Below are positions 7,394 through 16,656 of a stretch of DNA of 52,493 nucleotides, one piece after another; the first letter of the stretch is position 1, and every line of letters begins with the position of its first letter. The notes beneath the pieces are model-generated. The model saw only the letters and a program-made list of their open reading frames with translations, did not search any database and was not told the DNA's origin. Source of the DNA: JBGPGW01 sp046349515. Lineage in GTDB: Bacteria; Pseudomonadota; Alphaproteobacteria; CADEGL01. The stretch lies in contig JAXMCE010000019.1 of the NCBI GenBank assembly GCA_046349515.1, positions 1 to 52,493 on the forward strand, given 5' to 3'. Position numbers and translations under genes: made by a program.

Positions 7394-8704
7394 ATGATGC
7401 GCGTCCTTCTCGGTCTCGTGCTCGCGGTCCTGCTCGCGGGCTGCGGCCTCTTCGGCGACAAGAAGAAGGACCCGCTGCCGGGCGAGCGGATCCCGATCAT
7501 GCTCCTGGACCGCCAGCTCGAAGCTGACGACCGGATCGCTGACCTCGCCGTCCGCCTGCCGCCGCCCGAGGTGAATCCCGACTGGCCGCAGACGGGCGGC
7601 TACGCCGATCACGCCATGCACCATTTGGCGATCGCCGAAGTGCCGAAGCGCGCCTGGCAGGCGTCCATTGGCACCGGCTCCTCGCGCGAGCGCCGCGTGC
7701 TGACCCAACCCATCGTCGCCAACGGCCATCTCTTCGCCATGGACGCCGAGGGCCAGGTGAGCGCCTACGAAGCCCAGAGTGGCCGCCGGCTGTGGCGCAC
7801 GAACGTGCTGCCGGAAGACGCCGAGAGCGACGCCATCGGCGGCGGCATCGCCTTTGACGATGGCACGCTCTACGTCACGACGGGCGCCGCGCAGGTGCTC
7901 GCGCTCAACCCCGAGAACGGCAAGATCCTCTGGCGGCAGGTGGTGACGGCTCCCTTGCGATCCGGGCCGACCGTCGCGAACGGTCGTGTCTTCGCGGTGA
8001 GCGTGGACAACCAGCTCCATGCGCTTGATGCGCGCGATGGCAACAAGCTGTGGACGCATACCGGCATTGCGGAAATCGCGAGCCTCCTCGGCGGCTCGAG
8101 CCCAGCGGTCGAAAGCGGCGTCGTCGTGGCGCCGTTCACGTCGGGCGAGATCGTGGCGCTCCGGATCGAGAATGGCCGGCAGGTCTGGCAGGACACGCTC
8201 ATCGCCGTGCGGCGCGTCGATGCGGTCTCCGGCCTCGCGGACATTCGCGCCCTTCCGGTCATGGACCGCGGGCGGGTCTATGCGATCAGCCACAGCGGCC
8301 GCATGGCGGCCATCGACCTGCGCTCGGGTTCGCGCGTCTGGGACATTCCGCTGGCCAGCGTCCAGACGCCGTGGATCGCGGGCGACTTCCTTTTCGTCGT
8401 GACGACGATGAACGAGGTCGCGTGCCTGTCGCGCCGCGACGGCCGCGTGCGCTGGGTGGTCCAGCTTCCCACCCTTGCCGATCCGAAGAAGCCCAAGGAG
8501 AAAATCTTCTGGGTGGGGCCGGTCCTGGCCGCCGACCGGCTCATCGTCGCCAGCTCGCACGGCCGCGTGGTGTCGCTCTCGCCCTATGACGGCTCGATCC
8601 TCGGCGAGATCAAGCTGTCGTCGGGCATCCACGTGTCTCCGGTGGTGGCGAACGAAATGCTCTACGTCCTCACCGACGACGCCGATCTCATCGCGTTCAA
8701 GTAG
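7394..8704 (+). CDS. bamB: Outer-membrane assembly lipoprotein BamB
   Basis: The 436-residue lipoprotein has the signal MMRVLLGLVLAVLLAGC, with the lipidated Cys at about residue 17. An eight-bladed PQQ-type beta-propeller follows, with repeated blade motifs such as VNGRVFAVSVDNQLHALDA, GSRVWDIPLAS and LSPYDGSILGEI. BamB binds BamA in the BAM complex, which inserts beta-barrels such as LptD (also encoded in this window). A TTG at 7379 would add five residues, and ATG 7397 is also possible; I prefer ATG 7394. It is co-transcribed with the upstream YfgM-like gene and the downstream der. Confidence 0.92.
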   Translation: MMRVLLGLVLAVLLAGCGLFGDKKKDPLPGERIPIMLLDRQLEADDRIADLAVRLPPPEVNPDWPQTGGYADHAMHHLAIAEVPKRAWQASIGTGSSRERRVLTQPIVANGHLFAMDAEGQVSAYEAQSGRRLWRTNVLPEDAESDAIGGGIAFDDGTLYVTTGAAQVLALNPENGKILWRQVVTAPLRSGPTVANGRVFAVSVDNQLHALDARDGNKLWTHTGIAEIASLLGGSSPAVESGVVVAPFTSGEIVALRIENGRQVWQDTLIAVRRVDAVSGLADIRALPVMDRGRVYAISHSGRMAAIDLRSGSRVWDIPLASVQTPWIAGDFLFVVTTMNEVACLSRRDGRVRWVVQLPTLADPKKPKEKIFWVGPVLAADRLIVASSHGRVVSLSPYDGSILGEIKLSSGIHVSPVVANEMLYVLTDDADLIAFK

Positions 8705-8715
8705 CGCGCCGCGCC

Positions 8716-10056
8716 ATGGCGTTCACGGTCGCCATCGTGGGCCGCCCGAATGTGGGCAAGTCCACCCTGTTCAATCGCCTCGTGGGCCGGCGCTTGGCGC
8801 TCGTCCACGAGGCGCCCGGCATGACGCGCGACCGGCGCGAGGCGACGGCCAAGCTCGGCGATCTCAGTTTCCGCGTCATCGACACCGCTGGCCTCGAGGA
8901 GGCGCGCGAAGGCGCGCTCGAAACGCGGATGCGCGAGCAGACCGAGCGCGCGATCCGCGAGGCGGATTTGGCGCTCCTCCTCATCGATGCGCGCGAAGGG
9001 ATCACGGCGCACGACCGCCATTTTGCCCGCTGGATCCGGACGTCGGGCGCGCGCACGGTCCTCGTCGCCAACAAGTGCGAAGGACGCAAGGCCGAGGAGG
9101 GGTTCTACGAGGCCTACGCGCTCGGCTTGGGTGATCCCGTTCCGATTTCGGCCGAGCACGGGCAGGGCCTCGCCGATCTTCACGCGGCCATCGCCCTGCG
9201 CATGGGCGAAGCGGAATCGCAGCCGGAGAACCAGGCGCCCTCGGACCGGATCGAGATTGCCATCGTCGGCCGGCCGAATGTGGGCAAATCGACGCTTGCC
9301 AACCGGCTCATCGGCGAGGAGCGCCTCCTCACCGGGCCCGAGCCCGGCCTGACGCGCGACGCGATTGCGGTCGATTGGTCCTACGACGGCCGGCCGCTTC
9401 GCCTGGTCGACACCGCCGGCATCCGACGCCGCACGCGGATGAGCGACGATCTCGAAGCCCTCGCGGTACAGGATTCAGAGCGCGCGATCGGCCGCGCGGC
9501 CGTGGTCGTCCTCGTGATCGACGCCGAAGCCATGTTGCACCGGCACGATCTGCGCATCGCCGAGATGGCGATCGACGAGGGACGCGCGATCGTGATCGCG
9601 GCCAACAAATGGGACCGCGTGCAGGACCGCCGGCAGGCGCTCCGCAGCCTCAAGGAGCGCATCGAGATCTCGCTGCCTCAGATTCGCGGCGTGGCCGCCG
9701 TGCCGATCTCGGCCGCGACGGGCGAAGGCATCGAGCGCATGATGGCCGCGGTCTTCGACGCGCATGAGCGCTGGGGGCGGGAGCTGGCGACCGCTGCCTT
9801 GAATCGCTGGCTGCGGCGGGCGATCGAGGCGCACGAGCCGCCCATGGTCGCGGGCCGGCGGCTCAAGTTCCGCTACATGACGCAGACGGGCGCGCGGCCG
9901 CCGACCTTCACCGTCTTCTCGAACATGCCGGGCAAGGTTCCCCAATCCTTCATGCGCTACCTCATGAACGGCCTCCGCGCCGCCTTCCATCTCGAAGGCG
10001 TGCCGCTCCGCCTCCACCTGAGAAAGACCAAGAATCCTTACGCAGAATCATCGTGA
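8716..10056 (+). CDS. der: Ribosome-assembly GTPase Der (EngA)
   Basis: The 446-residue double-GTPase has two complete G domains. The first P-loop, GRPNVGKST, is at about residues 9-17, with DTAG and NKCE. The second GRPNVGKST is near residue 184, with DTAG and NKWD. The C-terminal KH-like domain follows (LKFRYMTQTGARPPTF, ending RKTKNPY). Der is essential for 50S subunit maturation. It lies 11 bases after bamB. Length and motifs are intact. Confidence 0.96.
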   Translation: MAFTVAIVGRPNVGKSTLFNRLVGRRLALVHEAPGMTRDRREATAKLGDLSFRVIDTAGLEEAREGALETRMREQTERAIREADLALLLIDAREGITAHDRHFARWIRTSGARTVLVANKCEGRKAEEGFYEAYALGLGDPVPISAEHGQGLADLHAAIALRMGEAESQPENQAPSDRIEIAIVGRPNVGKSTLANRLIGEERLLTGPEPGLTRDAIAVDWSYDGRPLRLVDTAGIRRRTRMSDDLEALAVQDSERAIGRAAVVVLVIDAEAMLHRHDLRIAEMAIDEGRAIVIAANKWDRVQDRRQALRSLKERIEISLPQIRGVAAVPISAATGEGIERMMAAVFDAHERWGRELATAALNRWLRRAIEAHEPPMVAGRRLKFRYMTQTGARPPTFTVFSNMPGKVPQSFMRYLMNGLRAAFHLEGVPLRLHLRKTKNPYAESS

Positions 10057-10163
10057 TTCATGCGAGCACGAGAAAAATTCATTGCCCTCGGTGCATGGTT
10101 GGACTTGCCGGTCGGGGCCGGACGACGCACTCTCACGCCGACATCGATCATCGGAGTGACGGC

Positions 10164-11363
10164 ATGAGCCGGAAGCTGTGGCTGGCGATCCTGTGTGGCG
10201 GCCTCATCATCACGATCTGCGTGGGCGCGCGGGCGTCGCTCGGCTTGTTCCTGAAGCCCATGAGCCTCGATCTGTCGTTCGGCCGCGAGCTGTTCGGCCT
10301 CGCGATCGCCATCCAGAACCTTCTGTGGGGCTTGGCCTCGCCCTTCATGGGGGTCGTCGCCGACAAGTTCGGGACGGCGCGCGTGACCATCGCCGGTGCG
10401 CTTTTCTATGCGGGCGGGCTGACCGTGATGGGGCTGGCCGGGGGAGGCGCGAGTCTCATCTTCGGCCAGATCCTGATCGGCCTCGGCTTGAGCGGAGCGG
10501 GGTTCTCGACGATCCTCGGCGCCGTCGGGCGCGCGGCACCGCCCGAGAAGCGGAGCGTCGCGCTCGGCATCGTGTCCGCCTGCGGCTCGCTCGGCCAATT
10601 CGCGGTCATACCCTTCGCTGACATGTTGCTCGCCGATCACGGCTGGTCGTTGGCGCTCATCGGCCTGGCGCTCCTGTCTTGCGTGATGGTGCCGTTGTCG
10701 GCGGGCATCGCCGGGCTTCAAGCGGGCGCCGGCGCGATCGCGGCCCAGTCCGCGCGGGCGGCGCTTCGCGAGGCGTTCCGCCATCCGAGCTTCCTTCTCC
10801 TGACCGCCGGATTCTTCGTCTGCGGCTTCCAGGTCGTGTTCGTGGCGACGCACCTGCCGGCCTATCTTGCCGACCGCGCGATGCCGGCCTGGACAGGTGC
10901 CTGGGCGCTCGCCCTCGTCGGCCTCTTCAACATCATCGGCACCTACGGCGCGGGAGTGTTGGGCGGGCGCTTCTTGAAGAAAAATCTTCTCGCCTTGAAC
11001 TACTTCCTGCGTTCCACCGTCTTCGCGCTTTTCCTCATCGTTCCTGTCACCGAGACGACCGTGCTCGTGTTCGCCGCCGCGCTCGGCCTTCTGTGGCTCG
11101 GCACCGTGCCGCTGACGAGCGGCCTCGTCGCGCACATGTTCGGGCCGACCTACATGTCCATGCTCTATGGCATCGTGTTCCTGTCGCACCAGGTGGGCAG
11201 CTTCCTCGGCGCGTGGCTCGGCGGTCTCGCCTACGACCTGACAGGGTCCTACGACGTCGTGTGGTGGCTTTGCATCGCGCTCGGTTTCCTGGCGGCGCTC
11301 CTCAACTGGCCGATCGCGGAACGCCCGGTCGCGCGCCTCGCCGCGGCCGAGGGACGGGCGTGA
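10164..11363 (+). CDS. MFS transporter, 12 helices
   Basis: The 399-residue major facilitator protein has an N-terminal helix containing VGARASLGLFLKPMSLDLSF and a motif A-like loop (GVVADKFGTARV) after helix 2. Its two six-helix halves are separated by a cytoplasmic loop (about 185-205). The overall pattern (RASLGLFL, AIQNLLWG, GPTYMSMLYGIVFLSHQVG) resembles the oxalate/monocarboxylate (OFA-like) branch, but the substrate cannot be deduced. The ATG is chosen for the GGAG eight bases upstream; the frame runs open back to 10053 without protein-like sequence. Its stop overlaps the GTG of a 44-residue membrane peptide. Confidence 0.9.
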   Translation: MSRKLWLAILCGGLIITICVGARASLGLFLKPMSLDLSFGRELFGLAIAIQNLLWGLASPFMGVVADKFGTARVTIAGALFYAGGLTVMGLAGGGASLIFGQILIGLGLSGAGFSTILGAVGRAAPPEKRSVALGIVSACGSLGQFAVIPFADMLLADHGWSLALIGLALLSCVMVPLSAGIAGLQAGAGAIAAQSARAALREAFRHPSFLLLTAGFFVCGFQVVFVATHLPAYLADRAMPAWTGAWALALVGLFNIIGTYGAGVLGGRFLKKNLLALNYFLRSTVFALFLIVPVTETTVLVFAAALGLLWLGTVPLTSGLVAHMFGPTYMSMLYGIVFLSHQVGSFLGAWLGGLAYDLTGSYDVVWWLCIALGFLAALLNWPIAERPVARLAAAEGRA

Positions 11364-11494
11364 ATCTGCGCGCGCATCCGCTGCGCCTCGCGATCTGCGG
11401 GGTCGGTGCCACTCTCGTGCTGGCGGGAGGCTATCTCTGGGCGACGCGCGGCGCGGTCGTCCTGCTCGATCTCAGCTGGACCGGCTGCTTCTAG
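11360..11494 (+). CDS. 44-aa single-pass membrane peptide coupled to the MFS gene
   Basis: The GTG start overlaps the MFS stop in a GTGA junction, so its translation should be coupled. The peptide has a basic N-terminus (NLRAHPLRL), one transmembrane helix (about residues 10-30, ICGVGATLVLAGGYLWAT) and an amphipathic C-terminal tail (AVVLLDLSWTGCF). It resembles very short conserved alphaproteobacterial membrane peptides with an ILLDL motif, but I cannot name a family. Its stop codon shares the palindrome CTAG with the stop of the convergent acylase gene. Confidence 0.6.
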   Translation: MNLRAHPLRLAICGVGATLVLAGGYLWATRGAVVLLDLSWTGCF

Positions 11495-13812
11495 GCCGGC
11501 GCCGGGCGCAACACGATGCGCCGCTCCGTCTCTTTCTCGACAGCCGCCCGGCTGTAGAGCATCGGCACGTAGTCTTCCTTCGCCCAGAGCAGGAACAGGT
11601 CGCGGTAATGCGCGCTCGCGGGGTCGCCCGATTGCCCCGGCGCGTTGATCGTCCAGCTCGCGTCCCAATTGCCGACATCGACGACCATGCGCCAGGTGAC
11701 GCCCAAATTGACGCGGACGTCGCTGGCCCGGTAGGCGTTGTTGTTGAGCGTCAGGCCCGAGCCGCCCTTGGGTGCCGGGCCCACATCGAACGTCGTGGCG
11801 AGATGGGGCGGAAGCAGACGCGACAGCGGGTGCTCGAAGTAGCCCTGGTGGAGTCGTCCCCAGGACCAACGCGCAGGATCGGGGCCGAGGCGGGCCGTCA
11901 CGTCGGCCCAGGCGGCCGACAGCGTCTTCACGAGAAGCGCATCGCGGCTCGCGCCGGGATCCTCGCCGAAGCGGCCGTCCGCCCGCTCGACGAGATCGAC
12001 GATCAACGCCGTGTCCGGCACGCTGACGAGGGATGACAGGCCCGGCGGGCCGAGCGTGTTCATCACGGCCGGCACGAGATGGCGCATGAACCAGATCTCG
12101 AAGAGCGCCGCGGGGCCACTGTCCGGGTCGAGACGGTGGTTCCATGTCGCGAGAAGTGCCTGCGCCCGCGAGGCGTCGCCATCGCTTGCCTTGAGTGCGG
12201 GCAGGAGCGCGCAGAGCCGCCGTGCCGGCACGCAGGTGAAATCCGTCTGGAGCTCCTTCGTCGCGGCGATCGACCAATGCGCCGTCGCATCGAGCGCCTC
12301 GGAGAGCCGCGCGAAGCGCGCGCCGTCCGTCCATTCGAAGCCGGTCTTGTGGCGGCGGTGGTCGAAATCCTCCGGCAGGTTCATCTGGTTGGCGGTCCCG
12401 ACCCATCCGCGCGCCGGATCATCGAGGTGCGGCAGTCGGGAGGAAGTGAGGAAACCTGCCCACTCGTAGCGTCCGTCGCCGGGCACCGGCATGAGCCCGT
12501 CCCAGTTCGGCCGCACGGGAATCCTGGCGCCGACCGCCCAGCCGATATGGCCGTCGACGTCGGCGTAGACATGGTTGGTCGAGGGAGCGCCCCAGCTGTC
12601 GAGCGCCTGGCGATAGTCGGCGCCGTTCCGCGCGGTGAGGAAGGCAAGGCTCGTAAGGTAGGCGGCCGAGCCCGGCTCGAACCAGACAGAGCGGACCGCA
12701 TAGGCGCGATGGCGCTCGCGGTCGACGTGGAGCACGGGGCCGTGGCGCGTGAATTTGAGCGCGGCTTCGACCGGCGCACTCCCCCGCACCGGAATCGTCT
12801 CGGTGATGGTGCGCATGCGCTCCCAGCCCGCGCCGTAGCGATAGCGGTCGGGATCGGCCGGATCGAGCTCGTAGACGTAGAGGTCTTCCTGGTCGCTCGG
12901 ATGGATCGTGAGGGAGAAAGCGACGCGATCGTTGTGGCCGAAGCTGACGCCGGGGACGGCCGGCTCGCCCGCGCCGATCACGTCGAGGCCCGGCGCCACG
13001 AGATGCGCGATGTAGCGGAGAGAGGGCTGCTCGTGGATGCGATGCGGGTCGCTCGCGAGGATGGCGCGGCCGGTCGTCGTGCGACGCGGCGACAGCGCCC
13101 AATTGTTGCTGCCCTCGCTCTCCGCCGCGGCGACGTCGAGGGGAAAGCCGGGATCGGCGGTGGTGAGGACGTTCGGCTCCGTCGCGAGAAGATAGGTCTT
13201 GAGGACCTCGGGCGGGATCGGGTGGGGATCGAGGCCTTCCGGAATCTCGGGCGTCCAAGACGGCTGCAGGCCCTTGTGCAGGCGGTCGGCCTCAAGGCCG
13301 AACCGCGCGACGATGGCGGAGCGCGTGATTTCCGCTTCGAGGTTGCGCACCCGCGCATGCGCCCGGCAGCGCACGACGTCGTCCGCCGTCCAGCGCGCCG
13401 GCTTGGTGCCGAGGAGGCGGAACTCGACGGGCAGCCGCGCGGGCTCGCGCTCGATGAGATCGAGATAGGCGTTGATCCCGCGGACGAAGGACTCGGTCCA
13501 CGCCTTCGCGCTTGCGCCGTAGCTCGCCCACTCCGCGTCCATCGCGCCGCGATAGAGAAAGAGGCGCGCGGCCCTGTCTCGCTCGACATAGCTGGCGCCG
13601 AGATCGCCCGCGATGAGGCCGAGCCCCCGCTTCCGCCACAGATCGATCTGCCAGAGCCGGTCGCGCGCGGCGTTGAAGCCCTGGGCCAAGAAGACGTCGG
13701 CCTGGCTCTTCGCATAGATGTGTGGAATGCCCCAACGGTCGACGAGGATCTCGACCTCGTGGTCGAGGCCTGCGAGGGGGATCGTCTCGGTCGCGGCGGG
13801 ATCGTGGACCAT
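11491..13812 (-). CDS. Penicillin acylase (Ntn-hydrolase) family protein
   Basis: This 773-residue member of the penicillin amidase S45 family carries the N-terminal alpha-chain signature (VEILVDRWGIPHIYAKSQADVFLAQGF). The Gly-Ser-Asn-Asn-Trp motif has Ser235 as the expected autocatalytic cleavage residue and nucleophile of the beta chain. The beta chain continues through PSLRYIAHLVAPGLDVIGAG, the GHNDRVAFSLT motif and a C-terminal MVVDVGNWDASWTINAPGQSG. Relatives cleave penicillins, acyl-homoserine lactones or other N-acyl amides; the substrate is unknown. Unusually there is no signal peptide at the chosen ATG, which overlaps the stop of the upstream GST-like gene by one base. The longer open frame to 13974 overlaps that gene and is Arg-rich. 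Confidence 0.9.
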   Translation of the reverse strand: MVHDPAATETIPLAGLDHEVEILVDRWGIPHIYAKSQADVFLAQGFNAARDRLWQIDLWRKRGLGLIAGDLGASYVERDRAARLFLYRGAMDAEWASYGASAKAWTESFVRGINAYLDLIEREPARLPVEFRLLGTKPARWTADDVVRCRAHARVRNLEAEITRSAIVARFGLEADRLHKGLQPSWTPEIPEGLDPHPIPPEVLKTYLLATEPNVLTTADPGFPLDVAAAESEGSNNWALSPRRTTTGRAILASDPHRIHEQPSLRYIAHLVAPGLDVIGAGEPAVPGVSFGHNDRVAFSLTIHPSDQEDLYVYELDPADPDRYRYGAGWERMRTITETIPVRGSAPVEAALKFTRHGPVLHVDRERHRAYAVRSVWFEPGSAAYLTSLAFLTARNGADYRQALDSWGAPSTNHVYADVDGHIGWAVGARIPVRPNWDGLMPVPGDGRYEWAGFLTSSRLPHLDDPARGWVGTANQMNLPEDFDHRRHKTGFEWTDGARFARLSEALDATAHWSIAATKELQTDFTCVPARRLCALLPALKASDGDASRAQALLATWNHRLDPDSGPAALFEIWFMRHLVPAVMNTLGPPGLSSLVSVPDTALIVDLVERADGRFGEDPGASRDALLVKTLSAAWADVTARLGPDPARWSWGRLHQGYFEHPLSRLLPPHLATTFDVGPAPKGGSGLTLNNNAYRASDVRVNLGVTWRMVVDVGNWDASWTINAPGQSGDPASAHYRDLFLLWAKEDYVPMLYSRAAVEKETERRIVLRPAPA

Positions 13813-14426
13813 CACATGCCTGGCATGGCGACGAAGCCGGGAAGCGAGCGTACGCGCGCGAGCCAGGCCCGCAAGGCCGGATAGGGTTCGAGGTCGAGCT
13901 CGGCCTCGCCCGCGAGCGCCGGGTAAGTGAAACACGCCATCTCGGCGATGGTCGGCCGGTCGAGGGCGAGCCACTCATGCTGGGCGAGCCGGCCTTCCAT
14001 CACGCGAAGGCCGCGTTGCGCGTAGCCGATCGCGCGCTCCATTTGAGTCAGCACCAGCGGCTCGTTGCCCTTGCGATACCGGCGCATGATGCGCAGCTGC
14101 GCCAAGCCGAAGAGCAGCTCGTTCTCTGAGAGGGCGAGCCACTGCATGACCTCGGCCATGCCGAACGGGTCGAGGGGCAGCCACCGCTCGCCGCCATGGG
14201 CGCGCGCGAGATAGACGAGGATGGCTTGGGAATCCCAGATGCCCTGCCCTTCGACGTCGAGGAAGGGGACTTGTCCGCGCGGATTCCTCCATCGCAGGAA
14301 CATGGACGTTGAGCGACGTCTCGTCGCGGGTAGCTCGATCGTCTCGTGACCGAGGCCCAGAATCGAGAGGAACAGTTGGACCTTGTGGCTGTTTCCCGAC
14401 CGTTCAGCGACGTAGAGCTTCATCAT
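13812..14426 (-). CDS. Glutathione S-transferase family protein
   Basis: The 204-residue protein has an N-terminal thioredoxin-fold domain (MKLYVAERSGNSHKVQLFLSILGL, cis-Pro region NPRGQVPFLDVEG, then DSQAILVYLA for gamma-glutamyl binding). A helical C-terminal domain follows (RPTIAEMACFTYPAL, with the capping-box Asp-x-Pro-Thr-Ile-Ala-Glu). The active-site residue is probably the Ser/Asn pair in RSGNSHK rather than Tyr. It precedes and is coupled to the penicillin-acylase-family gene with a 1-base overlap; a functional link between the two is not evident. Everything on the higher-coordinate side of this gene up to about 29.1 kb is indel-rich, while this gene itself is intact. Confidence 0.88.
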   Translation of the reverse strand: MMKLYVAERSGNSHKVQLFLSILGLGHETIELPATRRRSTSMFLRWRNPRGQVPFLDVEGQGIWDSQAILVYLARAHGGERWLPLDPFGMAEVMQWLALSENELLFGLAQLRIMRRYRKGNEPLVLTQMERAIGYAQRGLRVMEGRLAQHEWLALDRPTIAEMACFTYPALAGEAELDLEPYPALRAWLARVRSLPGFVAMPGM

Positions 14427-15142
14427 GGTGCGACCTCACACCACGGATCAACTCGCCGTGGCGCGTGGAGGAGGCCTCGGCCAGGGCGACGAAGATGTCG
14501 GTCACCGGATTCAGGAGCCGGCACCTCCACCGGATTCTCGCCGGGAAAGGCCTCGGCGCGAAGCTTCGTGCGCAGGGGGTCCGGATCGACCAGATTGACG
14601 CGGACGGGCGTGCGCGCCATCTCGTTGGCCAGGCCTCACCATCGTCTCGAGCGCCGACTTGCTCACGGCATAGGCGCTCCAATAGGCGCGCGCCTCGCGC
14701 GCGACCCGCGTCCGTCACGAAGATCGGCGCGCCCCCGAACCGGAGGCCCGCAGGAGCGGATCGAGGCTCCGCAGCAGCCGCCAATGGGCCGTCGCGTTGA
14801 CGGCGATCGACGTCCCCGCTCCCAGACAGGCGGGTCGAGATGGCCGATGGGGGTGAGCGTGCCAAGCTCGCGGCGGCGCCGACCAGGACGTCGACGCGGC
14901 CATAGCGCTCGAACAGCGAGGCGCCGAGCCTGTCGAGCGCCGGATAGTCCGCGATGTCCAAGGGTACCAAGGTCGCGCTCGCGCCGGCCGCGCGCACGGC
15001 GTCGTCGACCTCTTCGAGCCCGCCGGTCGTGCGCGCGACGAACGAGGTGGGCGCCCTCCGCGGCAAGCGCCGGGCGATCGCGGCGCCGAGCGCGCGAGGC
15101 CCCCGTGATGACGGCGATTCGGTCCGCGAGACGGCCGGTCAC
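14404..15142 (-). pseudogene. SDR-family oxidoreductase, frame broken by several indels
   Basis: Joining segments of different frames gives a short-chain dehydrogenase of about 240 residues. It opens with a GTG at 15142 reading VTGRLADRIAVITGASRA (nucleotide-binding TGxxxG region). It continues with VDDAVRAAGASATLVPLDIAD, a GAAASLGTLTPIGHLDPPVWE stretch, a SKSALE-like segment, then VRVNLVDPDPLRTKLRAEAFPGENP and a C-terminus at 14404 that overlaps the GST-like gene. At least five frame changes are needed. The gene follows purF, a common neighbourhood for a YciK-like SDR. Given the state of the adjacent essential genes, I read the breaks as sequence errors rather than decay. Confidence 0.7.
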
Positions 15143-15195
15143 GGTTGCGTCCTCAGCGTCGCGTGCGCCGACCCGTGCGCCGGCATCGGCACCGC

Positions 15196-16640
15196 TCAGG
15201 CAATTTCGGCGAGGAGCGAAAGCTGCTGTCCGCCGACGCCATCCATCATGTCGGTCAGTGCTGTCGGATAGTCGCCCGTGAAGCACGCATCGCAGAATTG
15301 CGGTGCCAGCGCGTTGCGCTGGCGCTGGCCCATGGCGCGGTGAGGCCGTCGATCGAGATGAAGGCCGAGCTGTCGACGCCGATGAGGCGCGCCATTTCCG
15401 CGACGTCGTTCTGGGCCGCAAGGAGCTGGTCGCGTTCGGGCGTGTCGATGTAGAAGCAGGAATGGGTCGTCGGGCTCGAGATGCGCATGTGGACTTCGCG
15501 TGCGCCGGCGCTCCGCACCATCTCGACGATCTTCCGCGAGGTCGTCCCGCGCACGATCAGATCGTCGACCAGCACCACGCGCCGGCCCTCGATGTGCGCG
15601 CGGTTGGCGTTGTGCTTCAGCTTCACGCCCAGGTGGCGGATGCGGTCTTCGAGGCTCGATGAAGGTGCGCCCGGTATAGTGGTTGCGGATGATGCCGTAT
15701 TCGAAGGGCAGGCCCGCGGCGGCGCTAAAGCCGAGCGCCACCGGCACGCCCAGATCCGGCACCGGCACGACCACGTCGGCCGCGACCGGCGCCTCGCGTG
15801 CGAGCTCGGCGCCGATGCGCTTCCGCGCCTCGTAGACGTTGCTTCCCTCGACGATGCTGTCGGGACGCGCGAAGTAGATGTATTCGAAGATGCAGAACCG
15901 CCGGCGCTGCTGGGGAAGGGCTGGAAGCTCTGCACGCCTGATTCGTCGATGACCACGATCTCGCCGGGCTCGACGTCGCGCACGAACTCGGCGCCGATGA
16001 TGTCGAGGCGCAGGTCTCCGAGGTGAGGATATGGGCATTGTCCGAGCCGGCCCAGGATGAGCGGCCGCACGCCCAGAGGATCGCGGAGCCGGGTAGCTTC
16101 TTCCGCGAGAGCGCGACCAGCGAGTACGCGCCTTCGATCTGGCGGAGCGCATCGACCATGCGGTCGAGCAGCTTGTGCTTGGCGCTCGTCGCGACGAGGT
16201 GGCAGATGACCTCGGTGTCGGTCGTGGACTGGAAGATGGAGCCGCGCCGGACGAGCTCGCGGCGGAGCGAGATCGCGTTGGTGAGGTTGCCGTTGTGGGC
16301 GAGCGCCAGGCCGCCGAACTCGAAATCGATGAAGAGCAGCTGGATGTTGCGCACGACCGTGTCGCCCGCGGTCGAATAGCGCACATGGCCGAGCGCGACC
16401 GGGCCGCCCAAGCAGCGGATCACCGCCTCCGAGCCGAAGATGTCGCCCACGAGGCCGAGCGCGCGGTGGCTGTGGAACTGCTCGCCGTCATAGCTGACGA
16501 TGCCGGCGGCCTCCTGCCGCGGTGCTGAAGCGCATGGAGGCCGAGGTCGTGAGGGCCGCCGCGTCTGGATGGCCGGAAATGCCGAACAGGCCACACTCCT
16601 CGCGGAGGTGGTCGTCGTCGTAGGGGTGTGTTGTCAGCAT
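15196..16640 (-). pseudogene. purF: Amidophosphoribosyltransferase PurF, frame broken by indels
   Basis: PurF catalyses the first committed step of purine synthesis (PRPP + glutamine to phosphoribosylamine). The ATG at 16640 begins a 15-residue propeptide before the nucleophile Cys16 (REECGLFGI). Later segments in alternating frames give GHVRYSTAGD, LAHNGNLTNA, NHYTGRTFIEP and the PRPP-binding VVLVDDLIVRGTTSRKIVEM. The C-terminus is FCDACFTGDYPTALTD. I count about six frame changes, near 16545, 16516, 16065, 15908, 15660 and 15335. Two are explained by one missing base in a C/G run (16545 and 16516). The gene is essential for purine prototrophy and otherwise complete, so sequencing error is the likely cause. 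Confidence 0.9.
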
Positions 16641-16656
16641 CGAGCGGCGGCGTCTC

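Noticed and set aside
12079..13884. A 601-codon plus-strand frame opposite the penicillin acylase gene
   Set aside because: It is a shadow of the codon bias of the real minus-strand gene; no recognisable motif.
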